DNA from: Ancylomarina euxina
Lineage (GTDB): Bacteria > Bacteroidota > Bacteroidia > Bacteroidales > Marinifilaceae
Direction: 5' to 3'
DNA length: 64,000 nucleotides
NCBI RefSeq assembly: GCF_003863355.1
Contig: NZ_QQWG01000004.1
Span: 124,001 to 188,000, forward strand
Position numbers and translations under genes: made by a program. Below, piece by piece: positions 26,182 through 34,562 of this stretch. The stretch's first letter is position 1, and every line of letters starts with the position of its first letter. The notes under the pieces are model-generated. The model was not told the origin of the DNA, did not search any database, and saw only the letters and a list, made by a program, of their open reading frames with translations.

Positions 26182-27093
26182 ATGTACAAACAATATGATG
26201 CTGCACACAACAGAGCACTAAGTGTTGAAGAATTTATAGCCATAAATAATATCAAACTGAGTGCAAAACCGCTGGTTGCTGAACTTACAATTAAGATTTC
26301 GCCTCTTAGAGAAGAATTGGAAAATGTTCACAAACAAAGAACAGAAAATACAAGTGTGGTAACCGCTATAAAATACAGCGATAAAAAAACGCTTGCCGAT
26401 TTGCTGTCGAGTTTTAATCAATTGTTCTTTAATTATTACATGAAAATAGACCAGCCTGAAAAAGTTAAGGCATTCACCCATTCGGCCAGTCATTACCTAC
26501 ATGGCACCGATGGTATTCTCTTTAACGAAGCAAACCAAAGAATTACAGATTGTGAAAATTTGGGCGAAAACTTAATTGATGTCGGTATAACAGCCGAAAA
26601 CTTAACGGATTTAAAAAATGAAACAGAAATATACAGAATGATCATAAATAAGCCCCTGGAGATCAAAAAGAAAAACAAAACACTAAAGAAAAAAGAAGAT
26701 CTCATCATTAAAGATATTAACAACATCATTAATCTTAGATTGAATAAGGTGATGAGCTCCACTTTCGAGAAAAGTGATCCTGAACTGTTTGCTGCCTATC
26801 AACTTGCAGCCAGAAAAGAAAATCCGGGAACCCGCAAGCTGGCCATAAAAGGCATGATACAGAATAAGGAAACCGGAGAAGCTTTAAAAGGGGTACACAT
26901 CATTATCCCTGCTCTGAAAATCGATCATGAATGCCGAGGAAAAAAAGGCGGCTACCAAATCAAGAATATCGAAACGGGTATTTTCCCCATGCGGGTTGAG
27001 GCTAAAAATTTCAAAGCACAGGAAGTTACCCTGGTACACAACGAAGGGCAAACCGTAGAGATGAATTTTTTGATGGAACCTGAACTTAATTAG
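26182..27093 (+). CDS. Helical protein with C-terminal carboxypeptidase-regulatory-like domain
   Basis: A 303-residue protein without a signal peptide. Residues 1 to about 210 are helical and charged and have no family I recognise. Residues about 222-300 look like a carboxypeptidase regulatory-like (CarboxypepD_reg) beta-sandwich: KLAIKGMIQNKETGEALKGV, then GGYQIKNIETGIFPMRVEAK, the classic G...L.GV...Y.I..I..G pattern. That domain is usually periplasmic in Bacteroidota, so its presence on a protein lacking a signal peptide is odd. It stands alone with its own terminator and lies 0.4 kb beyond a 21-bp repeat array, similar in layout to the gene at 3102. Confidence 0.78.
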   Translation: MYKQYDAAHNRALSVEEFIAINNIKLSAKPLVAELTIKISPLREELENVHKQRTENTSVVTAIKYSDKKTLADLLSSFNQLFFNYYMKIDQPEKVKAFTHSASHYLHGTDGILFNEANQRITDCENLGENLIDVGITAENLTDLKNETEIYRMIINKPLEIKKKNKTLKKKEDLIIKDINNIINLRLNKVMSSTFEKSDPELFAAYQLAARKENPGTRKLAIKGMIQNKETGEALKGVHIIIPALKIDHECRGKKGGYQIKNIETGIFPMRVEAKNFKAQEVTLVHNEGQTVEMNFLMEPELN

Positions 27094-27111
27094 GACCTAA
27101 GTCTGTATAGG

Positions 27112-27145
27112 AATCCCCCACTTTCGCATGAGAGGGGGGATTTTT
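27112..27145 (+). terminator. Rho-independent terminator
   Basis: Arms AATCCCCC and GGGGGATT with inner CT/AG pairing and a following T-run, 19 bp after the stop of the orphan gene. Confidence 0.85.
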
Positions 27146-27158
27146 ATTGCCTATAATC

Positions 27159-27188
27159 GTACAGACACAATTTATCGCGTTTCTCTAC
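27159..27188. repeat. Degenerate REP-like palindrome
   Basis: GTACAGACACAATT on the left and TTTCTCTAC on the right form an eroded version of the same GTAnAGAC...GTCTnTAC palindrome seen at 27331 and in the RAYT gene. Arms pair only in part. Confidence 0.5.
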
Positions 27189-27218
27189 GATTACCTCTAA
27201 ATCCCCTAAAGGCAATCC
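27189..27218. repeat. CTAAATCCCCTAAAGG repeat, hsdR side
   Basis: The sequence CTAAATCCCCTAAAGG followed by AATCCT and an A-run recurs at 34231-34260 (CTAAGTCCCCTAAAGG). The two copies are in the same orientation and lie on either side of the restriction-modification genes, about 7 kb apart. Confidence 0.55.
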
Positions 27219-27330
27219 TAAAAAAACTTGGCGTATCCATTATCAAAATTTATTGCATATGCATTGCGCCCATATTACATTCATTCAGACGCGATGTAGC
27301 ACCATTATTGCGATTAATGATATCCGTAAA

Positions 27331-27358
27331 GTACAGACGCAATGCATTGCGTCTGTAC
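27331..27358. repeat. Perfect REP palindrome near hsdR end
   Basis: A perfect 28-bp palindrome with arms GTACAGACGCAATG and complement, 20 bp beyond the hsdR stop. It is a variant of the RAYT-associated palindrome type, with a different core (GCAATGCATTGC). It may also help end transcription of hsdR, though no T-run follows on the minus strand. A degraded related stretch is visible at about 27255-27298. Confidence 0.82.
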
Positions 27359-27378
27359 GCAAATTTTTAAAAAAAATA

Positions 27379-30300
27379 TTATCCCACCATAGGCCAATCG
27401 GCATACTGACCTTCGGCCTGCTCAATCACCTCTTTTAGGATTTGATCCAATTCCGAAAAGGGCACTTTTCCTTTCAATTCTTTTTTTACAGCCAAACGAA
27501 TAGCAGCACGGGCCTCCTCTTTTTTAGCCCAGTCGAGCTGCAGGTTTTTCTTCACCGATGCCACCACTTTGTGCACCAAATCCTGAATGGGCCCTTGGGT
27601 GTTCAGCAGCTTTCCGTTGGCCGACAGTAGATCGTAAAAGGCCAGCTCATCCTCGCTTAAACCCAATTCTTTGGTTCGTTTGTCGTCTTCCTTAAATTCG
27701 GTGGCAATATCCAACAGGTGCTTAATAGCCGCAATGGAATCCAGACTGTTTTTATGGTATTTGCTCAAAACAGCCTCCAGCTCCTCTTTTAGCTTGCGCG
27801 TCTTTTTAATGTTCTTGGCCATTCTCACTTTCAGCTCGTCGTTGATGATTCGCCGCAGCAGTTCCACCTTAATGTTCTCGCTGCCCTTATCTTTCACCAT
27901 GGCCTGAAAGCGATCGTCAATAATGGAGATATCTATTTTATCGAGATCGTACATGCTTGCTAAATCGACAATACTATGCGACTCGATGGATTTACTGATA
28001 AGGTCTTTTATGCGCTCGTTCTTTTTGCGCTGCGGCCCCGGTGGGACTTTAATTTTGCGAATTGCTTCCCGAAAAGCCTGAACCACTGCAATGTCTTCGT
28101 GAATGGCCCAAATGCGCTCATCGGAGTTTGTCATGGCAACCAGTTCGGTCAGCTTTCTTTCTTCGCGCAAAAAGGCATCCGTTAAGGCATCGGTTTGCAG
28201 CAGGTCGTTCACCAATGCCTCGGACCATTTCATTCTATCTCCGGCCGATAGGGCATTAATGCTTTCCAAATCGAAATGGCCCAGTAAGGCTTTCACGCTG
28301 GCTAATTGCTGCAAACACAAGTGCACCGCTGCTTCAATATCAATAGTGGGTTTGCCCTCGCCCCCGCTGCCGGTATATTTTTTGGTGGCTTGCGCCAGAA
28401 AATCAGAAATACCAATAAAATCGACCACCAAACCATTGGGTTTGTCGCCGAACACACGGTTTACCCGTGCAATGGCCTGCATCAGGTTGTGCCCTTTCAT
28501 AATCTTATCCACATACATGGTATGCGCACAAGGGGCATCGAAACCCGTGAGCCACATATCCCGGACAATCACAATTTTCAGCGGATCGCCGGGTGTGCGG
28601 AAACGCTTTTTAATGGCCTCCATATGGTCCTTGGTTCGCACATGCGGATTCCAGTCTACCGGATCTTTGCCGATATTGGAAGTCATGATTACGGCAATTT
28701 CCGGACAGCCTTCCAGTGCCGTGATGGCATCGTACATTTTCACGCAGTTTTTGCGGCTCATGCACACAATCATGGCTTTTCCCGGCAAGGCAGCCGTTCG
28801 CGCTTGGTAATGCTTTACAATTTCGCTGGCTACCGTTTTCACTCTGTCTTCGGCACCTGCCGCATCTTCAATGGCCGCCCAAACCATTTGTGTGCTTTCG
28901 TCTTCCTCTTCTTCTATCGCGTCCAGCGCTTGGCTGTATTGGGCTTTAATGTTTAGGGGAACCATTTTGGGTTCGTAGTAAATGGGCACGGTAGCGCCAT
29001 CTTCCACCGCCTGTTTAATATCGTAGGTGTGAATGGTTTCGCCAAAAACCAGTTCGGTATCGGCGCCCTTGCCATCAACCGGTGTGCCGGTAAAACCAAT
29101 AAAAGAGGCATTGGGCATGGCTTTACGGATATTCTGAGCAAAACCGCCGTCCTTAAATCCATATTGGGTGCGGTGCGCCTCATCGGCCATTACAATGAGG
29201 TTGTAGCGGGTCGACAGCACTGGGTGCGCCACTTCTTTTCCCTCCTCCAACTCTTTCAAGCGGAATTTTTCGATGGTGGTGAAAATAACGCCGCCCCCCT
29301 CGGCACTCAAGAGTTCCCGCAGTTCATCGGTGGTGTCGGCATGCTGCACATCGCCCACCAAATCTTTACAAAGCACAAAACTTTCGTAGAGCTGCTGATC
29401 GAGATCCGATCGATCCACCTGTATCACAAGGGTAGGATTCTTCAGTTCGGGCAGACTGCGCAATATCCCCGTAAGGATAGCCATAGAGATACTTTTGCCC
29501 GAACCCTGCGTATGCCAGATAACGCCCAAACGACCATCGCCCAAAGGCTTGATATTGCTGCGTGCCGATTCTACCGCCTTGCAAATGCCCCAATACTGAT
29601 GGTACTTGGCGCCTTTTTTAATGATGTGCCCGTTGTGATCCTCGTGAAAAATAAAGTGTTGCAGGTAGTTTAAAAGCCTGGCTTTGGGAAAGAGACCGTA
29701 AAGCAGGGTTTCCAGCTGCAATTCGACCTTTTGCCGGGTATCGGTTCCCTGCAGACTTTTCCAGGGAGCAAACCACTCCATGGCCGCATTGTACATGCCG
29801 TGCAGGGCCTGCATACCATCGGATAGTATGGTGATGGCGTTGTAATCGAAGAGCTGCGGAATATCCAACAGGTAATGCCCAATTTGGCCATGAGCATTGT
29901 CGATACCCACATTGGCATCGAAGGCGTTTTTGAATTCGAAAACCACCACGGGCAAGCCGTTGATGAAAATCAGCAGATCGCAGCGGCGGTTGTTTTTGCC
30001 CTCGATTTTCACCTCGTCGGCACAAACAAAGCTGTTTTTGTCGGGCTCTGCAAAATTGATGGGGTAAATGTGCCTGGCGTACTCTTTGTCCTGCGCATCT
30101 TTCCACGAAATAGCAATGCCCTGTGTCATTTTTCGATGAAAGTCGCGGTTGCGGTGGTCTACATCCATGCCCTCGTGCTGGGTAAATGCAGACAGGGCCT
30201 CGCTAATGGCCGTTGCAGGAAGCTCCGGGTAAGTGCTTTGCAAAAAGGCTCTTAAATCGTCCTCGAGCACCACCTTTTTAAGCTCGCGCTGCAGCGAATT

Positions 30301-30381
30301 GCCTTCCTGATGGCGGTAGCCCAAATTTTGCAGCCACTCTATAGCCGCATTCTGAACCGTGCTTTCAATCATTAGTTTCAT
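27379..30381 (-). CDS. hsdR: Type I restriction enzyme R subunit
   Basis: About 1000 residues from the ATG at 30381 (MKLMIESTVQNAAIEWL is the usual start; an upstream frame extension is a low-complexity Lys-rich tail). The N-terminal nuclease domain has RCDLLIFINGLPVVVFEFK (PD-ExK). The motor domains follow: HTQGSGKSISMA (Walker A), MADEAHRTQYG (DEAH box) and QAIARVNRVF (motif VI). A helical C-terminal region contacts the methylase. HsdR pumps DNA and cuts at a distance when the site is unmethylated. It is last in the hsdM-hsdS-hsdR order, 118 bp after hsdS. Visibly GC-richer than the surroundings, suggesting horizontal gain. Confidence 0.96.
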   Translation of the reverse strand: MKLMIESTVQNAAIEWLQNLGYRHQEGNSLQRELKKVVLEDDLRAFLQSTYPELPATAISEALSAFTQHEGMDVDHRNRDFHRKMTQGIAISWKDAQDKEYARHIYPINFAEPDKNSFVCADEVKIEGKNNRRCDLLIFINGLPVVVFEFKNAFDANVGIDNAHGQIGHYLLDIPQLFDYNAITILSDGMQALHGMYNAAMEWFAPWKSLQGTDTRQKVELQLETLLYGLFPKARLLNYLQHFIFHEDHNGHIIKKGAKYHQYWGICKAVESARSNIKPLGDGRLGVIWHTQGSGKSISMAILTGILRSLPELKNPTLVIQVDRSDLDQQLYESFVLCKDLVGDVQHADTTDELRELLSAEGGGVIFTTIEKFRLKELEEGKEVAHPVLSTRYNLIVMADEAHRTQYGFKDGGFAQNIRKAMPNASFIGFTGTPVDGKGADTELVFGETIHTYDIKQAVEDGATVPIYYEPKMVPLNIKAQYSQALDAIEEEEDESTQMVWAAIEDAAGAEDRVKTVASEIVKHYQARTAALPGKAMIVCMSRKNCVKMYDAITALEGCPEIAVIMTSNIGKDPVDWNPHVRTKDHMEAIKKRFRTPGDPLKIVIVRDMWLTGFDAPCAHTMYVDKIMKGHNLMQAIARVNRVFGDKPNGLVVDFIGISDFLAQATKKYTGSGGEGKPTIDIEAAVHLCLQQLASVKALLGHFDLESINALSAGDRMKWSEALVNDLLQTDALTDAFLREERKLTELVAMTNSDERIWAIHEDIAVVQAFREAIRKIKVPPGPQRKKNERIKDLISKSIESHSIVDLASMYDLDKIDISIIDDRFQAMVKDKGSENIKVELLRRIINDELKVRMAKNIKKTRKLKEELEAVLSKYHKNSLDSIAAIKHLLDIATEFKEDDKRTKELGLSEDELAFYDLLSANGKLLNTQGPIQDLVHKVVASVKKNLQLDWAKKEEARAAIRLAVKKELKGKVPFSELDQILKEVIEQAEGQYADWPMVG

Positions 30382-30499
30382 AGGGCATTGGGGTTTTATC
30401 TTGGGTATTTTGAATTTTATTATTTGCCTTTTTATCCTTGTTCCTTTATCCTTACTCCTTGTCACTTTATCCTTGGAACTTGTCTTTTGTCCCTTAATT
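30382..30499. other. hsdS-hsdR spacer with short direct repeats
   Basis: A low-complexity spacer in which TTTATCCTT and related TATCCTTG/CTCCTTG units recur four or five times between 30423 and 30490. It carries no terminator. It separates hsdS and hsdR, which in many type I loci are tightly linked, so hsdR may need its own promoter. Confidence 0.5.
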
Positions 30500-31795
30500 T
30501 TACCCGACTAAAGCTTCCGAAACCATTTCCTGAACTTCCTTTACCCGAACCTCTCCGCTAATCAGTTTGGGCAAGAGGGTATCTCGGAGCTGGGTGAGGG
30601 TTTGGTTTTCTATCGCATTTTTATTTATCTGTTCAAATAATGGTAAAGTAATCTGATGAAACTTTTCATTAATAGACTCCGTTGGAGTAACAACTTTTGA
30701 AGACTTAATCGCATCCGTAGATAAATTAACCTGAACCCCACTATTAGCTTGACTTCTTAATCTTTCGATATAGTCAAAACTATTTGTTAGCATAAAAATG
30801 AAAGGGTATCCTACATTTACCTTATTATTAATCCTCAATAAACCTACACGCTGATTAACAATGTATTTCTGGTTTTCATTCATTAGTGCGGTATGCCCTA
30901 GAATCGTCATATTATCTTTCATATCGGTCATACTCATAAGTATATCTCCGACTTTTAAAATATACTTATCTAAGCCTGTACAGTCATTTTTTCTCACCCA
31001 GCTTTTAGTTCCATTTGCTTTTAATCCTCCACCTTTCTGAATATGCCCCATTTTAAATACATGAAAACAATCATCTTCTGTATTTTTCAATAATTGCTTA
31101 CTTTTAAAGGCATAGCCATTAGAAAAGTTAACTAACGAATCTAATCTTTTCACTTCCCAGCCCTCAGGAATCAAGCCTAGCTCAGAATCCACAAATTCTC
31201 CCTCCTGGAAAGGCCCAAAATCGACAAACCAATGCTTGTAGAGTGCCATGGCCATCTCTTCCAGGGTTTTGTTCATTTGCAGGTTCAGCTCTATTTTGTC
31301 GTCGAGAGCGGATAGTATGGAGGCTATTTGTTTTTGTTCTGTGAGGGGAGGAACTTTAAATTCAACTCTCTGAAAAGTCCCAAGATTAATGTTTTCTTGC
31401 ACAGAACCTATCGAATGTGATTGTATTTGCTTCTTAAAGTATTGCATCAAATATTCTGCAAAATCAATATCACACAATGTTTCATCAGCAATAAAACCGA
31501 TGATACTATCAGGAAAACAAGCAGGGTAATCTAATATTGCTGTTTCTGCAATATTAGCCGCGATAGTAATACACATTGTATTTTTAGGCCATAATTTACT
31601 TTGAGCCAATCCATCCTCTGAATATGTTTGAGTATGTTGGTTTAATCTATGATTTGAAACTTTTACATCACCCGTTTGAATAAATGGATATTCCCCACCA
31701 TATAAGTGAGAAGCATCTCTAGGTCGATGCTTTGATTTTCCTCTAGCAATTGTCCCAAGTTCTGGGAGCTTATATGTTTTCCAATCTTCTCTCAT
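30500..31795 (-). CDS. hsdS: Type I restriction specificity subunit
   Basis: A 431-residue specificity subunit with two target recognition domains (about residues 1-140 and 205-360) separated by conserved helices (LTEQKQIASILSALDDKIELN in the middle and a matching region near the C-terminus, LTQLRDTLLPKLISGEV). Each TRD reads one half of a bipartite DNA site. It starts 2 bp after the hsdM stop. The conserved helices are GC-richer than the TRDs, which are AT-rich like the rest of the genome, a pattern expected if TRDs are exchanged. The recognised sequence cannot be predicted here. Confidence 0.94.
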   Translation of the reverse strand: MREDWKTYKLPELGTIARGKSKHRPRDASHLYGGEYPFIQTGDVKVSNHRLNQHTQTYSEDGLAQSKLWPKNTMCITIAANIAETAILDYPACFPDSIIGFIADETLCDIDFAEYLMQYFKKQIQSHSIGSVQENINLGTFQRVEFKVPPLTEQKQIASILSALDDKIELNLQMNKTLEEMAMALYKHWFVDFGPFQEGEFVDSELGLIPEGWEVKRLDSLVNFSNGYAFKSKQLLKNTEDDCFHVFKMGHIQKGGGLKANGTKSWVRKNDCTGLDKYILKVGDILMSMTDMKDNMTILGHTALMNENQKYIVNQRVGLLRINNKVNVGYPFIFMLTNSFDYIERLRSQANSGVQVNLSTDAIKSSKVVTPTESINEKFHQITLPLFEQINKNAIENQTLTQLRDTLLPKLISGEVRVKEVQEMVSEALVG

Positions 31796-31797
31796 GC

Positions 31798-33492
31798 CTA
31801 CAGTTTATCGAAGTTAGCCACAATCTGTTTCTTAAGTTCTTCGCCTTTTTCGAACTGGGCTAGCAATTGTGTTTTTAAGCTTGCCATTTTGCTTTCGAAG
31901 GGGATACCGTCGTCCTCTTCGGCTTCGCTGCCTACGTAAATGCCGGGTGTTAGCTTGTAATCCTGCTGTTGCACTTCGGCTAAGGTGGCGGCTTTACAGA
32001 AGCCGGCTATGTCTTGGTACACTTCGGCTCCGCTCAGTGACCGCACTTTGGCTCCGCTCAGTGACCGCACTTCTTCACCGTTTGGTGATTGCATTTCTGT
32101 TTTTGGCTCAGTGAGCGCACTTCGACTCCGCTCAGTGACCGCTCCTGAAGCACGCCACGCATGGTAGGAGTTGGCTATTTTATGGATATCCTCGTCGGAG
32201 AAAACGCGCAGCTTTCGGCTGGCCATGGTCCCCATTTTTGAGGCATCAATAAACAGAATTTCCTTGTTTCGTTCGCGATGCGTGCCATCCCTGCCATCGC
32301 GGTTTTTGCTCAGAATAAACAAACAGGCCGGTATGCCGGTGGTTAAAAACAGCTTATCGGGCATGCGCACAATGGCATCTACCATGCTGCTGTCAACCAT
32401 ATGCTGGCGCACGTTTCGCTCTCCCTTGGTGTTCGAGGTCATGGCGCCGTTGGCCATAACCACTCCTGCTGTTCCGGTATCGCTTAAGTGGCTCCAAAAG
32501 GTTTGCATCCACATGTAGTTGGCGCTGCCATCGGTGGTGAACTCCTCCTTGGGGCCAAACAAGCGGGGATCGCCCTCGGGCAAATCTTCGGGATGCCAGT
32601 TGCTCACATTAAAGGGCGGGTTGGCAATAATATAATCGGCTTTCAGCTCCGGAAATTTATCAGCCAACAAGGAGTTACCCAGCTGAATATCGAAAGATAA
32701 ATCGCGCAGCAAAAGGTTCATCAGGCACAAACGCAAGGTTTGGGCGGTCATCTCTTGTCCGTATATGGCAATGTCTTTTTTGTTGCCGCCGTGCTCTTTT
32801 ATAAATTTAAGACTTTGCACAAACATACCGCCGCTGCCACAGGCTGGGTCGAATATACGCCCCTTGTAGGGCTCCAGCATCTCTACCAGCAGGCGCACAA
32901 TGCTGCCGGGCGTAAAAAACTGTCCGGCACCCGAACCTTCGGCCATGGCAAAGCGGCCAATGTAAAATTCGTAGATACGGCCCAGAATATCGCTTTCGGG
33001 ATTCTCCTTTTCGGAAAACTTAGGGTGCGACAGCAGGTTAATGATACCCCCTGTTTGCTTGGCCGACAGTTCGCTCTTCACAAAAATACGAGGCAGCAAA
33101 TTCACCAACTGCCCATTGTGCGCGGTGAGTAAATCCTGCAGCACATCAAAGGCATCGTCTATCTTCACCTTTATGTCGTCCTGCCCGGCATTGTCTTTCA
33201 GGTATTGCCAGCTTGCGCTTTTGGGCACCACAAAGGTATTGCGCGAGCGGTATTCGTCGGGGTCGCCCAACACATAGGTCTTCTCTTCCTTATCGGTGGT
33301 GTAATAGTCCGACTTGGGGTCTTCCATCAGGCCTTCCAATTCGTCCTGAACAATATCGTATCGTTCGCTTAGGTGCTTTAAAAACACCAGGGGTAATATG
33401 TAGTTTTTATAGTTATTCTCCGATACGGCGCCTCTTAACTCGTTCGCTGCATTCCAGAGTTCCTTCTCAAAATCGATATCTGCTTTTGCCAT
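31798..33492 (-). CDS. hsdM: Type I restriction methylase M subunit
   Basis: A 564-residue N6-adenine methyltransferase subunit. Helical N-terminal domain (about residues 1-150), then the SAM-binding motif DPACGSGGM and the catalytic NPPF (IIANPPFNVS) in the methylase domain, then a C-terminal part ending in a short coiled coil. Between SYHAWR and YQDIAGFCKAAT the protein carries about 45 extra residues (SGAVTERSRSALTEPK, then VRSLSGAK repeated), encoded by a 24-bp tandem repeat at 32021-32142. The frame is intact, so the subunit is probably functional. It heads the locus and overlaps hsdS by spacing of 2 bp. Confidence 0.95.
   Translation of the reverse strand: MAKADIDFEKELWNAANELRGAVSENNYKNYILPLVFLKHLSERYDIVQDELEGLMEDPKSDYYTTDKEEKTYVLGDPDEYRSRNTFVVPKSASWQYLKDNAGQDDIKVKIDDAFDVLQDLLTAHNGQLVNLLPRIFVKSELSAKQTGGIINLLSHPKFSEKENPESDILGRIYEFYIGRFAMAEGSGAGQFFTPGSIVRLLVEMLEPYKGRIFDPACGSGGMFVQSLKFIKEHGGNKKDIAIYGQEMTAQTLRLCLMNLLLRDLSFDIQLGNSLLADKFPELKADYIIANPPFNVSNWHPEDLPEGDPRLFGPKEEFTTDGSANYMWMQTFWSHLSDTGTAGVVMANGAMTSNTKGERNVRQHMVDSSMVDAIVRMPDKLFLTTGIPACLFILSKNRDGRDGTHRERNKEILFIDASKMGTMASRKLRVFSDEDIHKIANSYHAWRASGAVTERSRSALTEPKTEMQSPNGEEVRSLSGAKVRSLSGAEVYQDIAGFCKAATLAEVQQQDYKLTPGIYVGSEAEEDDGIPFESKMASLKTQLLAQFEKGEELKKQIVANFDKL
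32021..32142. repeat. 24-bp tandem repeat inside hsdM
   Basis: Five tandem units of 24 bp (one of 26 bp), three close to ACTTCGGCTCCGCTCAGTGA followed by CCGC and two diverged. On the hsdM strand they encode VRSLSGAK/VTERSRSAL-type peptides. This sequence type is a repeat I associate with intergenic repeats of Bacteroidota, here translated inside a methylase. Confidence 0.8.
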
Positions 33493-33647
33493 CTAAATCT
33501 CTTATTCTTATATATCCTGAAAGCTGCTTGCCTTCTCTCCTATCTCCTGCTTCTCTCCTTTTCAGGATTGAAAGATCAAAAATAGGCTTTATATCTCGCT
33601 TTTTCAACATAAAAAAAGCTAATGATCTTTTGATTTATTTAAATGCT
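33493..33647. other. hsdM upstream region
   Basis: Contains a short inverted repeat ATCCTGAAA/TTTCAGGAT (about 33517-33568) around CTTCTCTCC direct repeats. It should hold the hsdM promoter, but no clear -7 box was found. It runs into the 205-bp tandem repeat. Confidence 0.4.
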
Positions 33648-34142
33648 GATTTCGAATAAGATCAGAACAGCAAATGTAATCGGCATCTAAAAAAAAATTA
33701 AACTCTGACGGGTCTAAAGACTCCGTCAGGTTCCAAACTGAATATAACCTGACGGAGTACGAAGCACCTGTCAGGTTCCAAACTAAATAAAACCTGTCAG
33801 AGTACGAAGTACCTGACAGAGTTAATGCCAAAAGCTAAATGCATCAAAATACTGATTTCGAATAAGATCAGAACAGCAAATGTAATCGGCATCTAAAAAA
33901 AATTAAACTCTGACGGGTCTAAAGACTCCGTCAGGTTCCAAACTGAATATAACCTGACGGAGAACGAAGCACCTGTCAGGTTCCAAACTAAATAAAACCT
34001 GTCAGAGTACGAAGTACCTGACAGAGTTAATGCCAAAAGCTAAATGCATCAAAATACTGATTTCGAATAAGATCAGAACAGCAAATGTAATCGGCATCTA
34101 AAAAAAAATTAAACTCTGACGGGTCTAAAGACTCCGTCAGGT
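33648..34142. repeat. 205-bp tandem repeat (2.4 copies) with nested palindromes
   Basis: Copies start at 33648, 33854 and 34059 (GATTTCGAATAAGATCAGAA), with a period of 205-206 bp; the third stops at about 34142. Within each copy lie several inverted repeats on the theme CCTGACGGAGT/ACTCCGTCAGG and CCTGTCAGAGT/ACCTGACAGAGTT, so each copy can fold into a set of hairpins. Differences between copies are mostly poly-A length, so duplication is recent. The minus-strand frame across one copy (about 70 residues) is not a convincing gene. Confidence 0.9.
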
Positions 34143-34230
34143 TTTGTGTTTTTACCTTTCCCACTTCTGCTGATATGGCGACTTATCAGATGAATAATCC
34201 AGATGATGAAAATTCATCTGATAAACTGCA

Positions 34231-34302
34231 ACAACCCCCTAAGTCCCCTAAAGGAAATCCTTATAAATGCAATTCAGAAGCCCCTTCAGGGGTTTGGGGT
34301 AA
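34231..34302. repeat. CTAAGTCCCCTAAAGG repeat, hsdM side
   Basis: The copy of the 27189-27218 repeat on the other side of the RM genes. Here it pairs imperfectly with CCCCTTCAGGGGTTTGGGG about 40 bp later to make an inverted-repeat element. It may mark the outer limit of the GC-rich island, or simply be a common intergenic repeat. Confidence 0.5.
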
Positions 34303-34562
34303 ATGGATGATGAAAAAACACCCTAGAGACAATCAAAAGGCCATAATCTGATGTTTAGAGTTTTTTAACAATATTATTGATAATCTTTATTTTCAGGCAT
34401 AATAACCACTAAATACTAAAAGTTATCGAATAGTTAGATTGATCCACATGATCGGTCTGTATAAGGTTAAAGGTATTTTACTATATTTACTACAATTTGT
34501 AAAATTACATATTTTACAAACTCACAAACGAATCGAAATAACAATCACTAAAAACATTTAAC
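34303..34562. other. Promoter region of the M16C gene
   Basis: About 260 bp of AT-rich sequence. A TACAATTTG near 34489 is close to the Bacteroidota -7 consensus but has one extra base. No gene. Confidence 0.35.

Noticed and set aside
28103-29673. Several long plus-strand frames opposite hsdR
   Set aside because: They are antisense shadows created by the GC-rich, strongly biased codons of hsdR; none has a domain or start context.
29618-30106. Alternative minus frames inside hsdR
   Set aside because: They overlap the nuclease domain of the intact HsdR in another frame.
33619-33831. 70-residue frame in the 205-bp repeat
   Set aside because: Its peptide is a direct translation of nested palindromes and has no counterpart in the adjacent copies.
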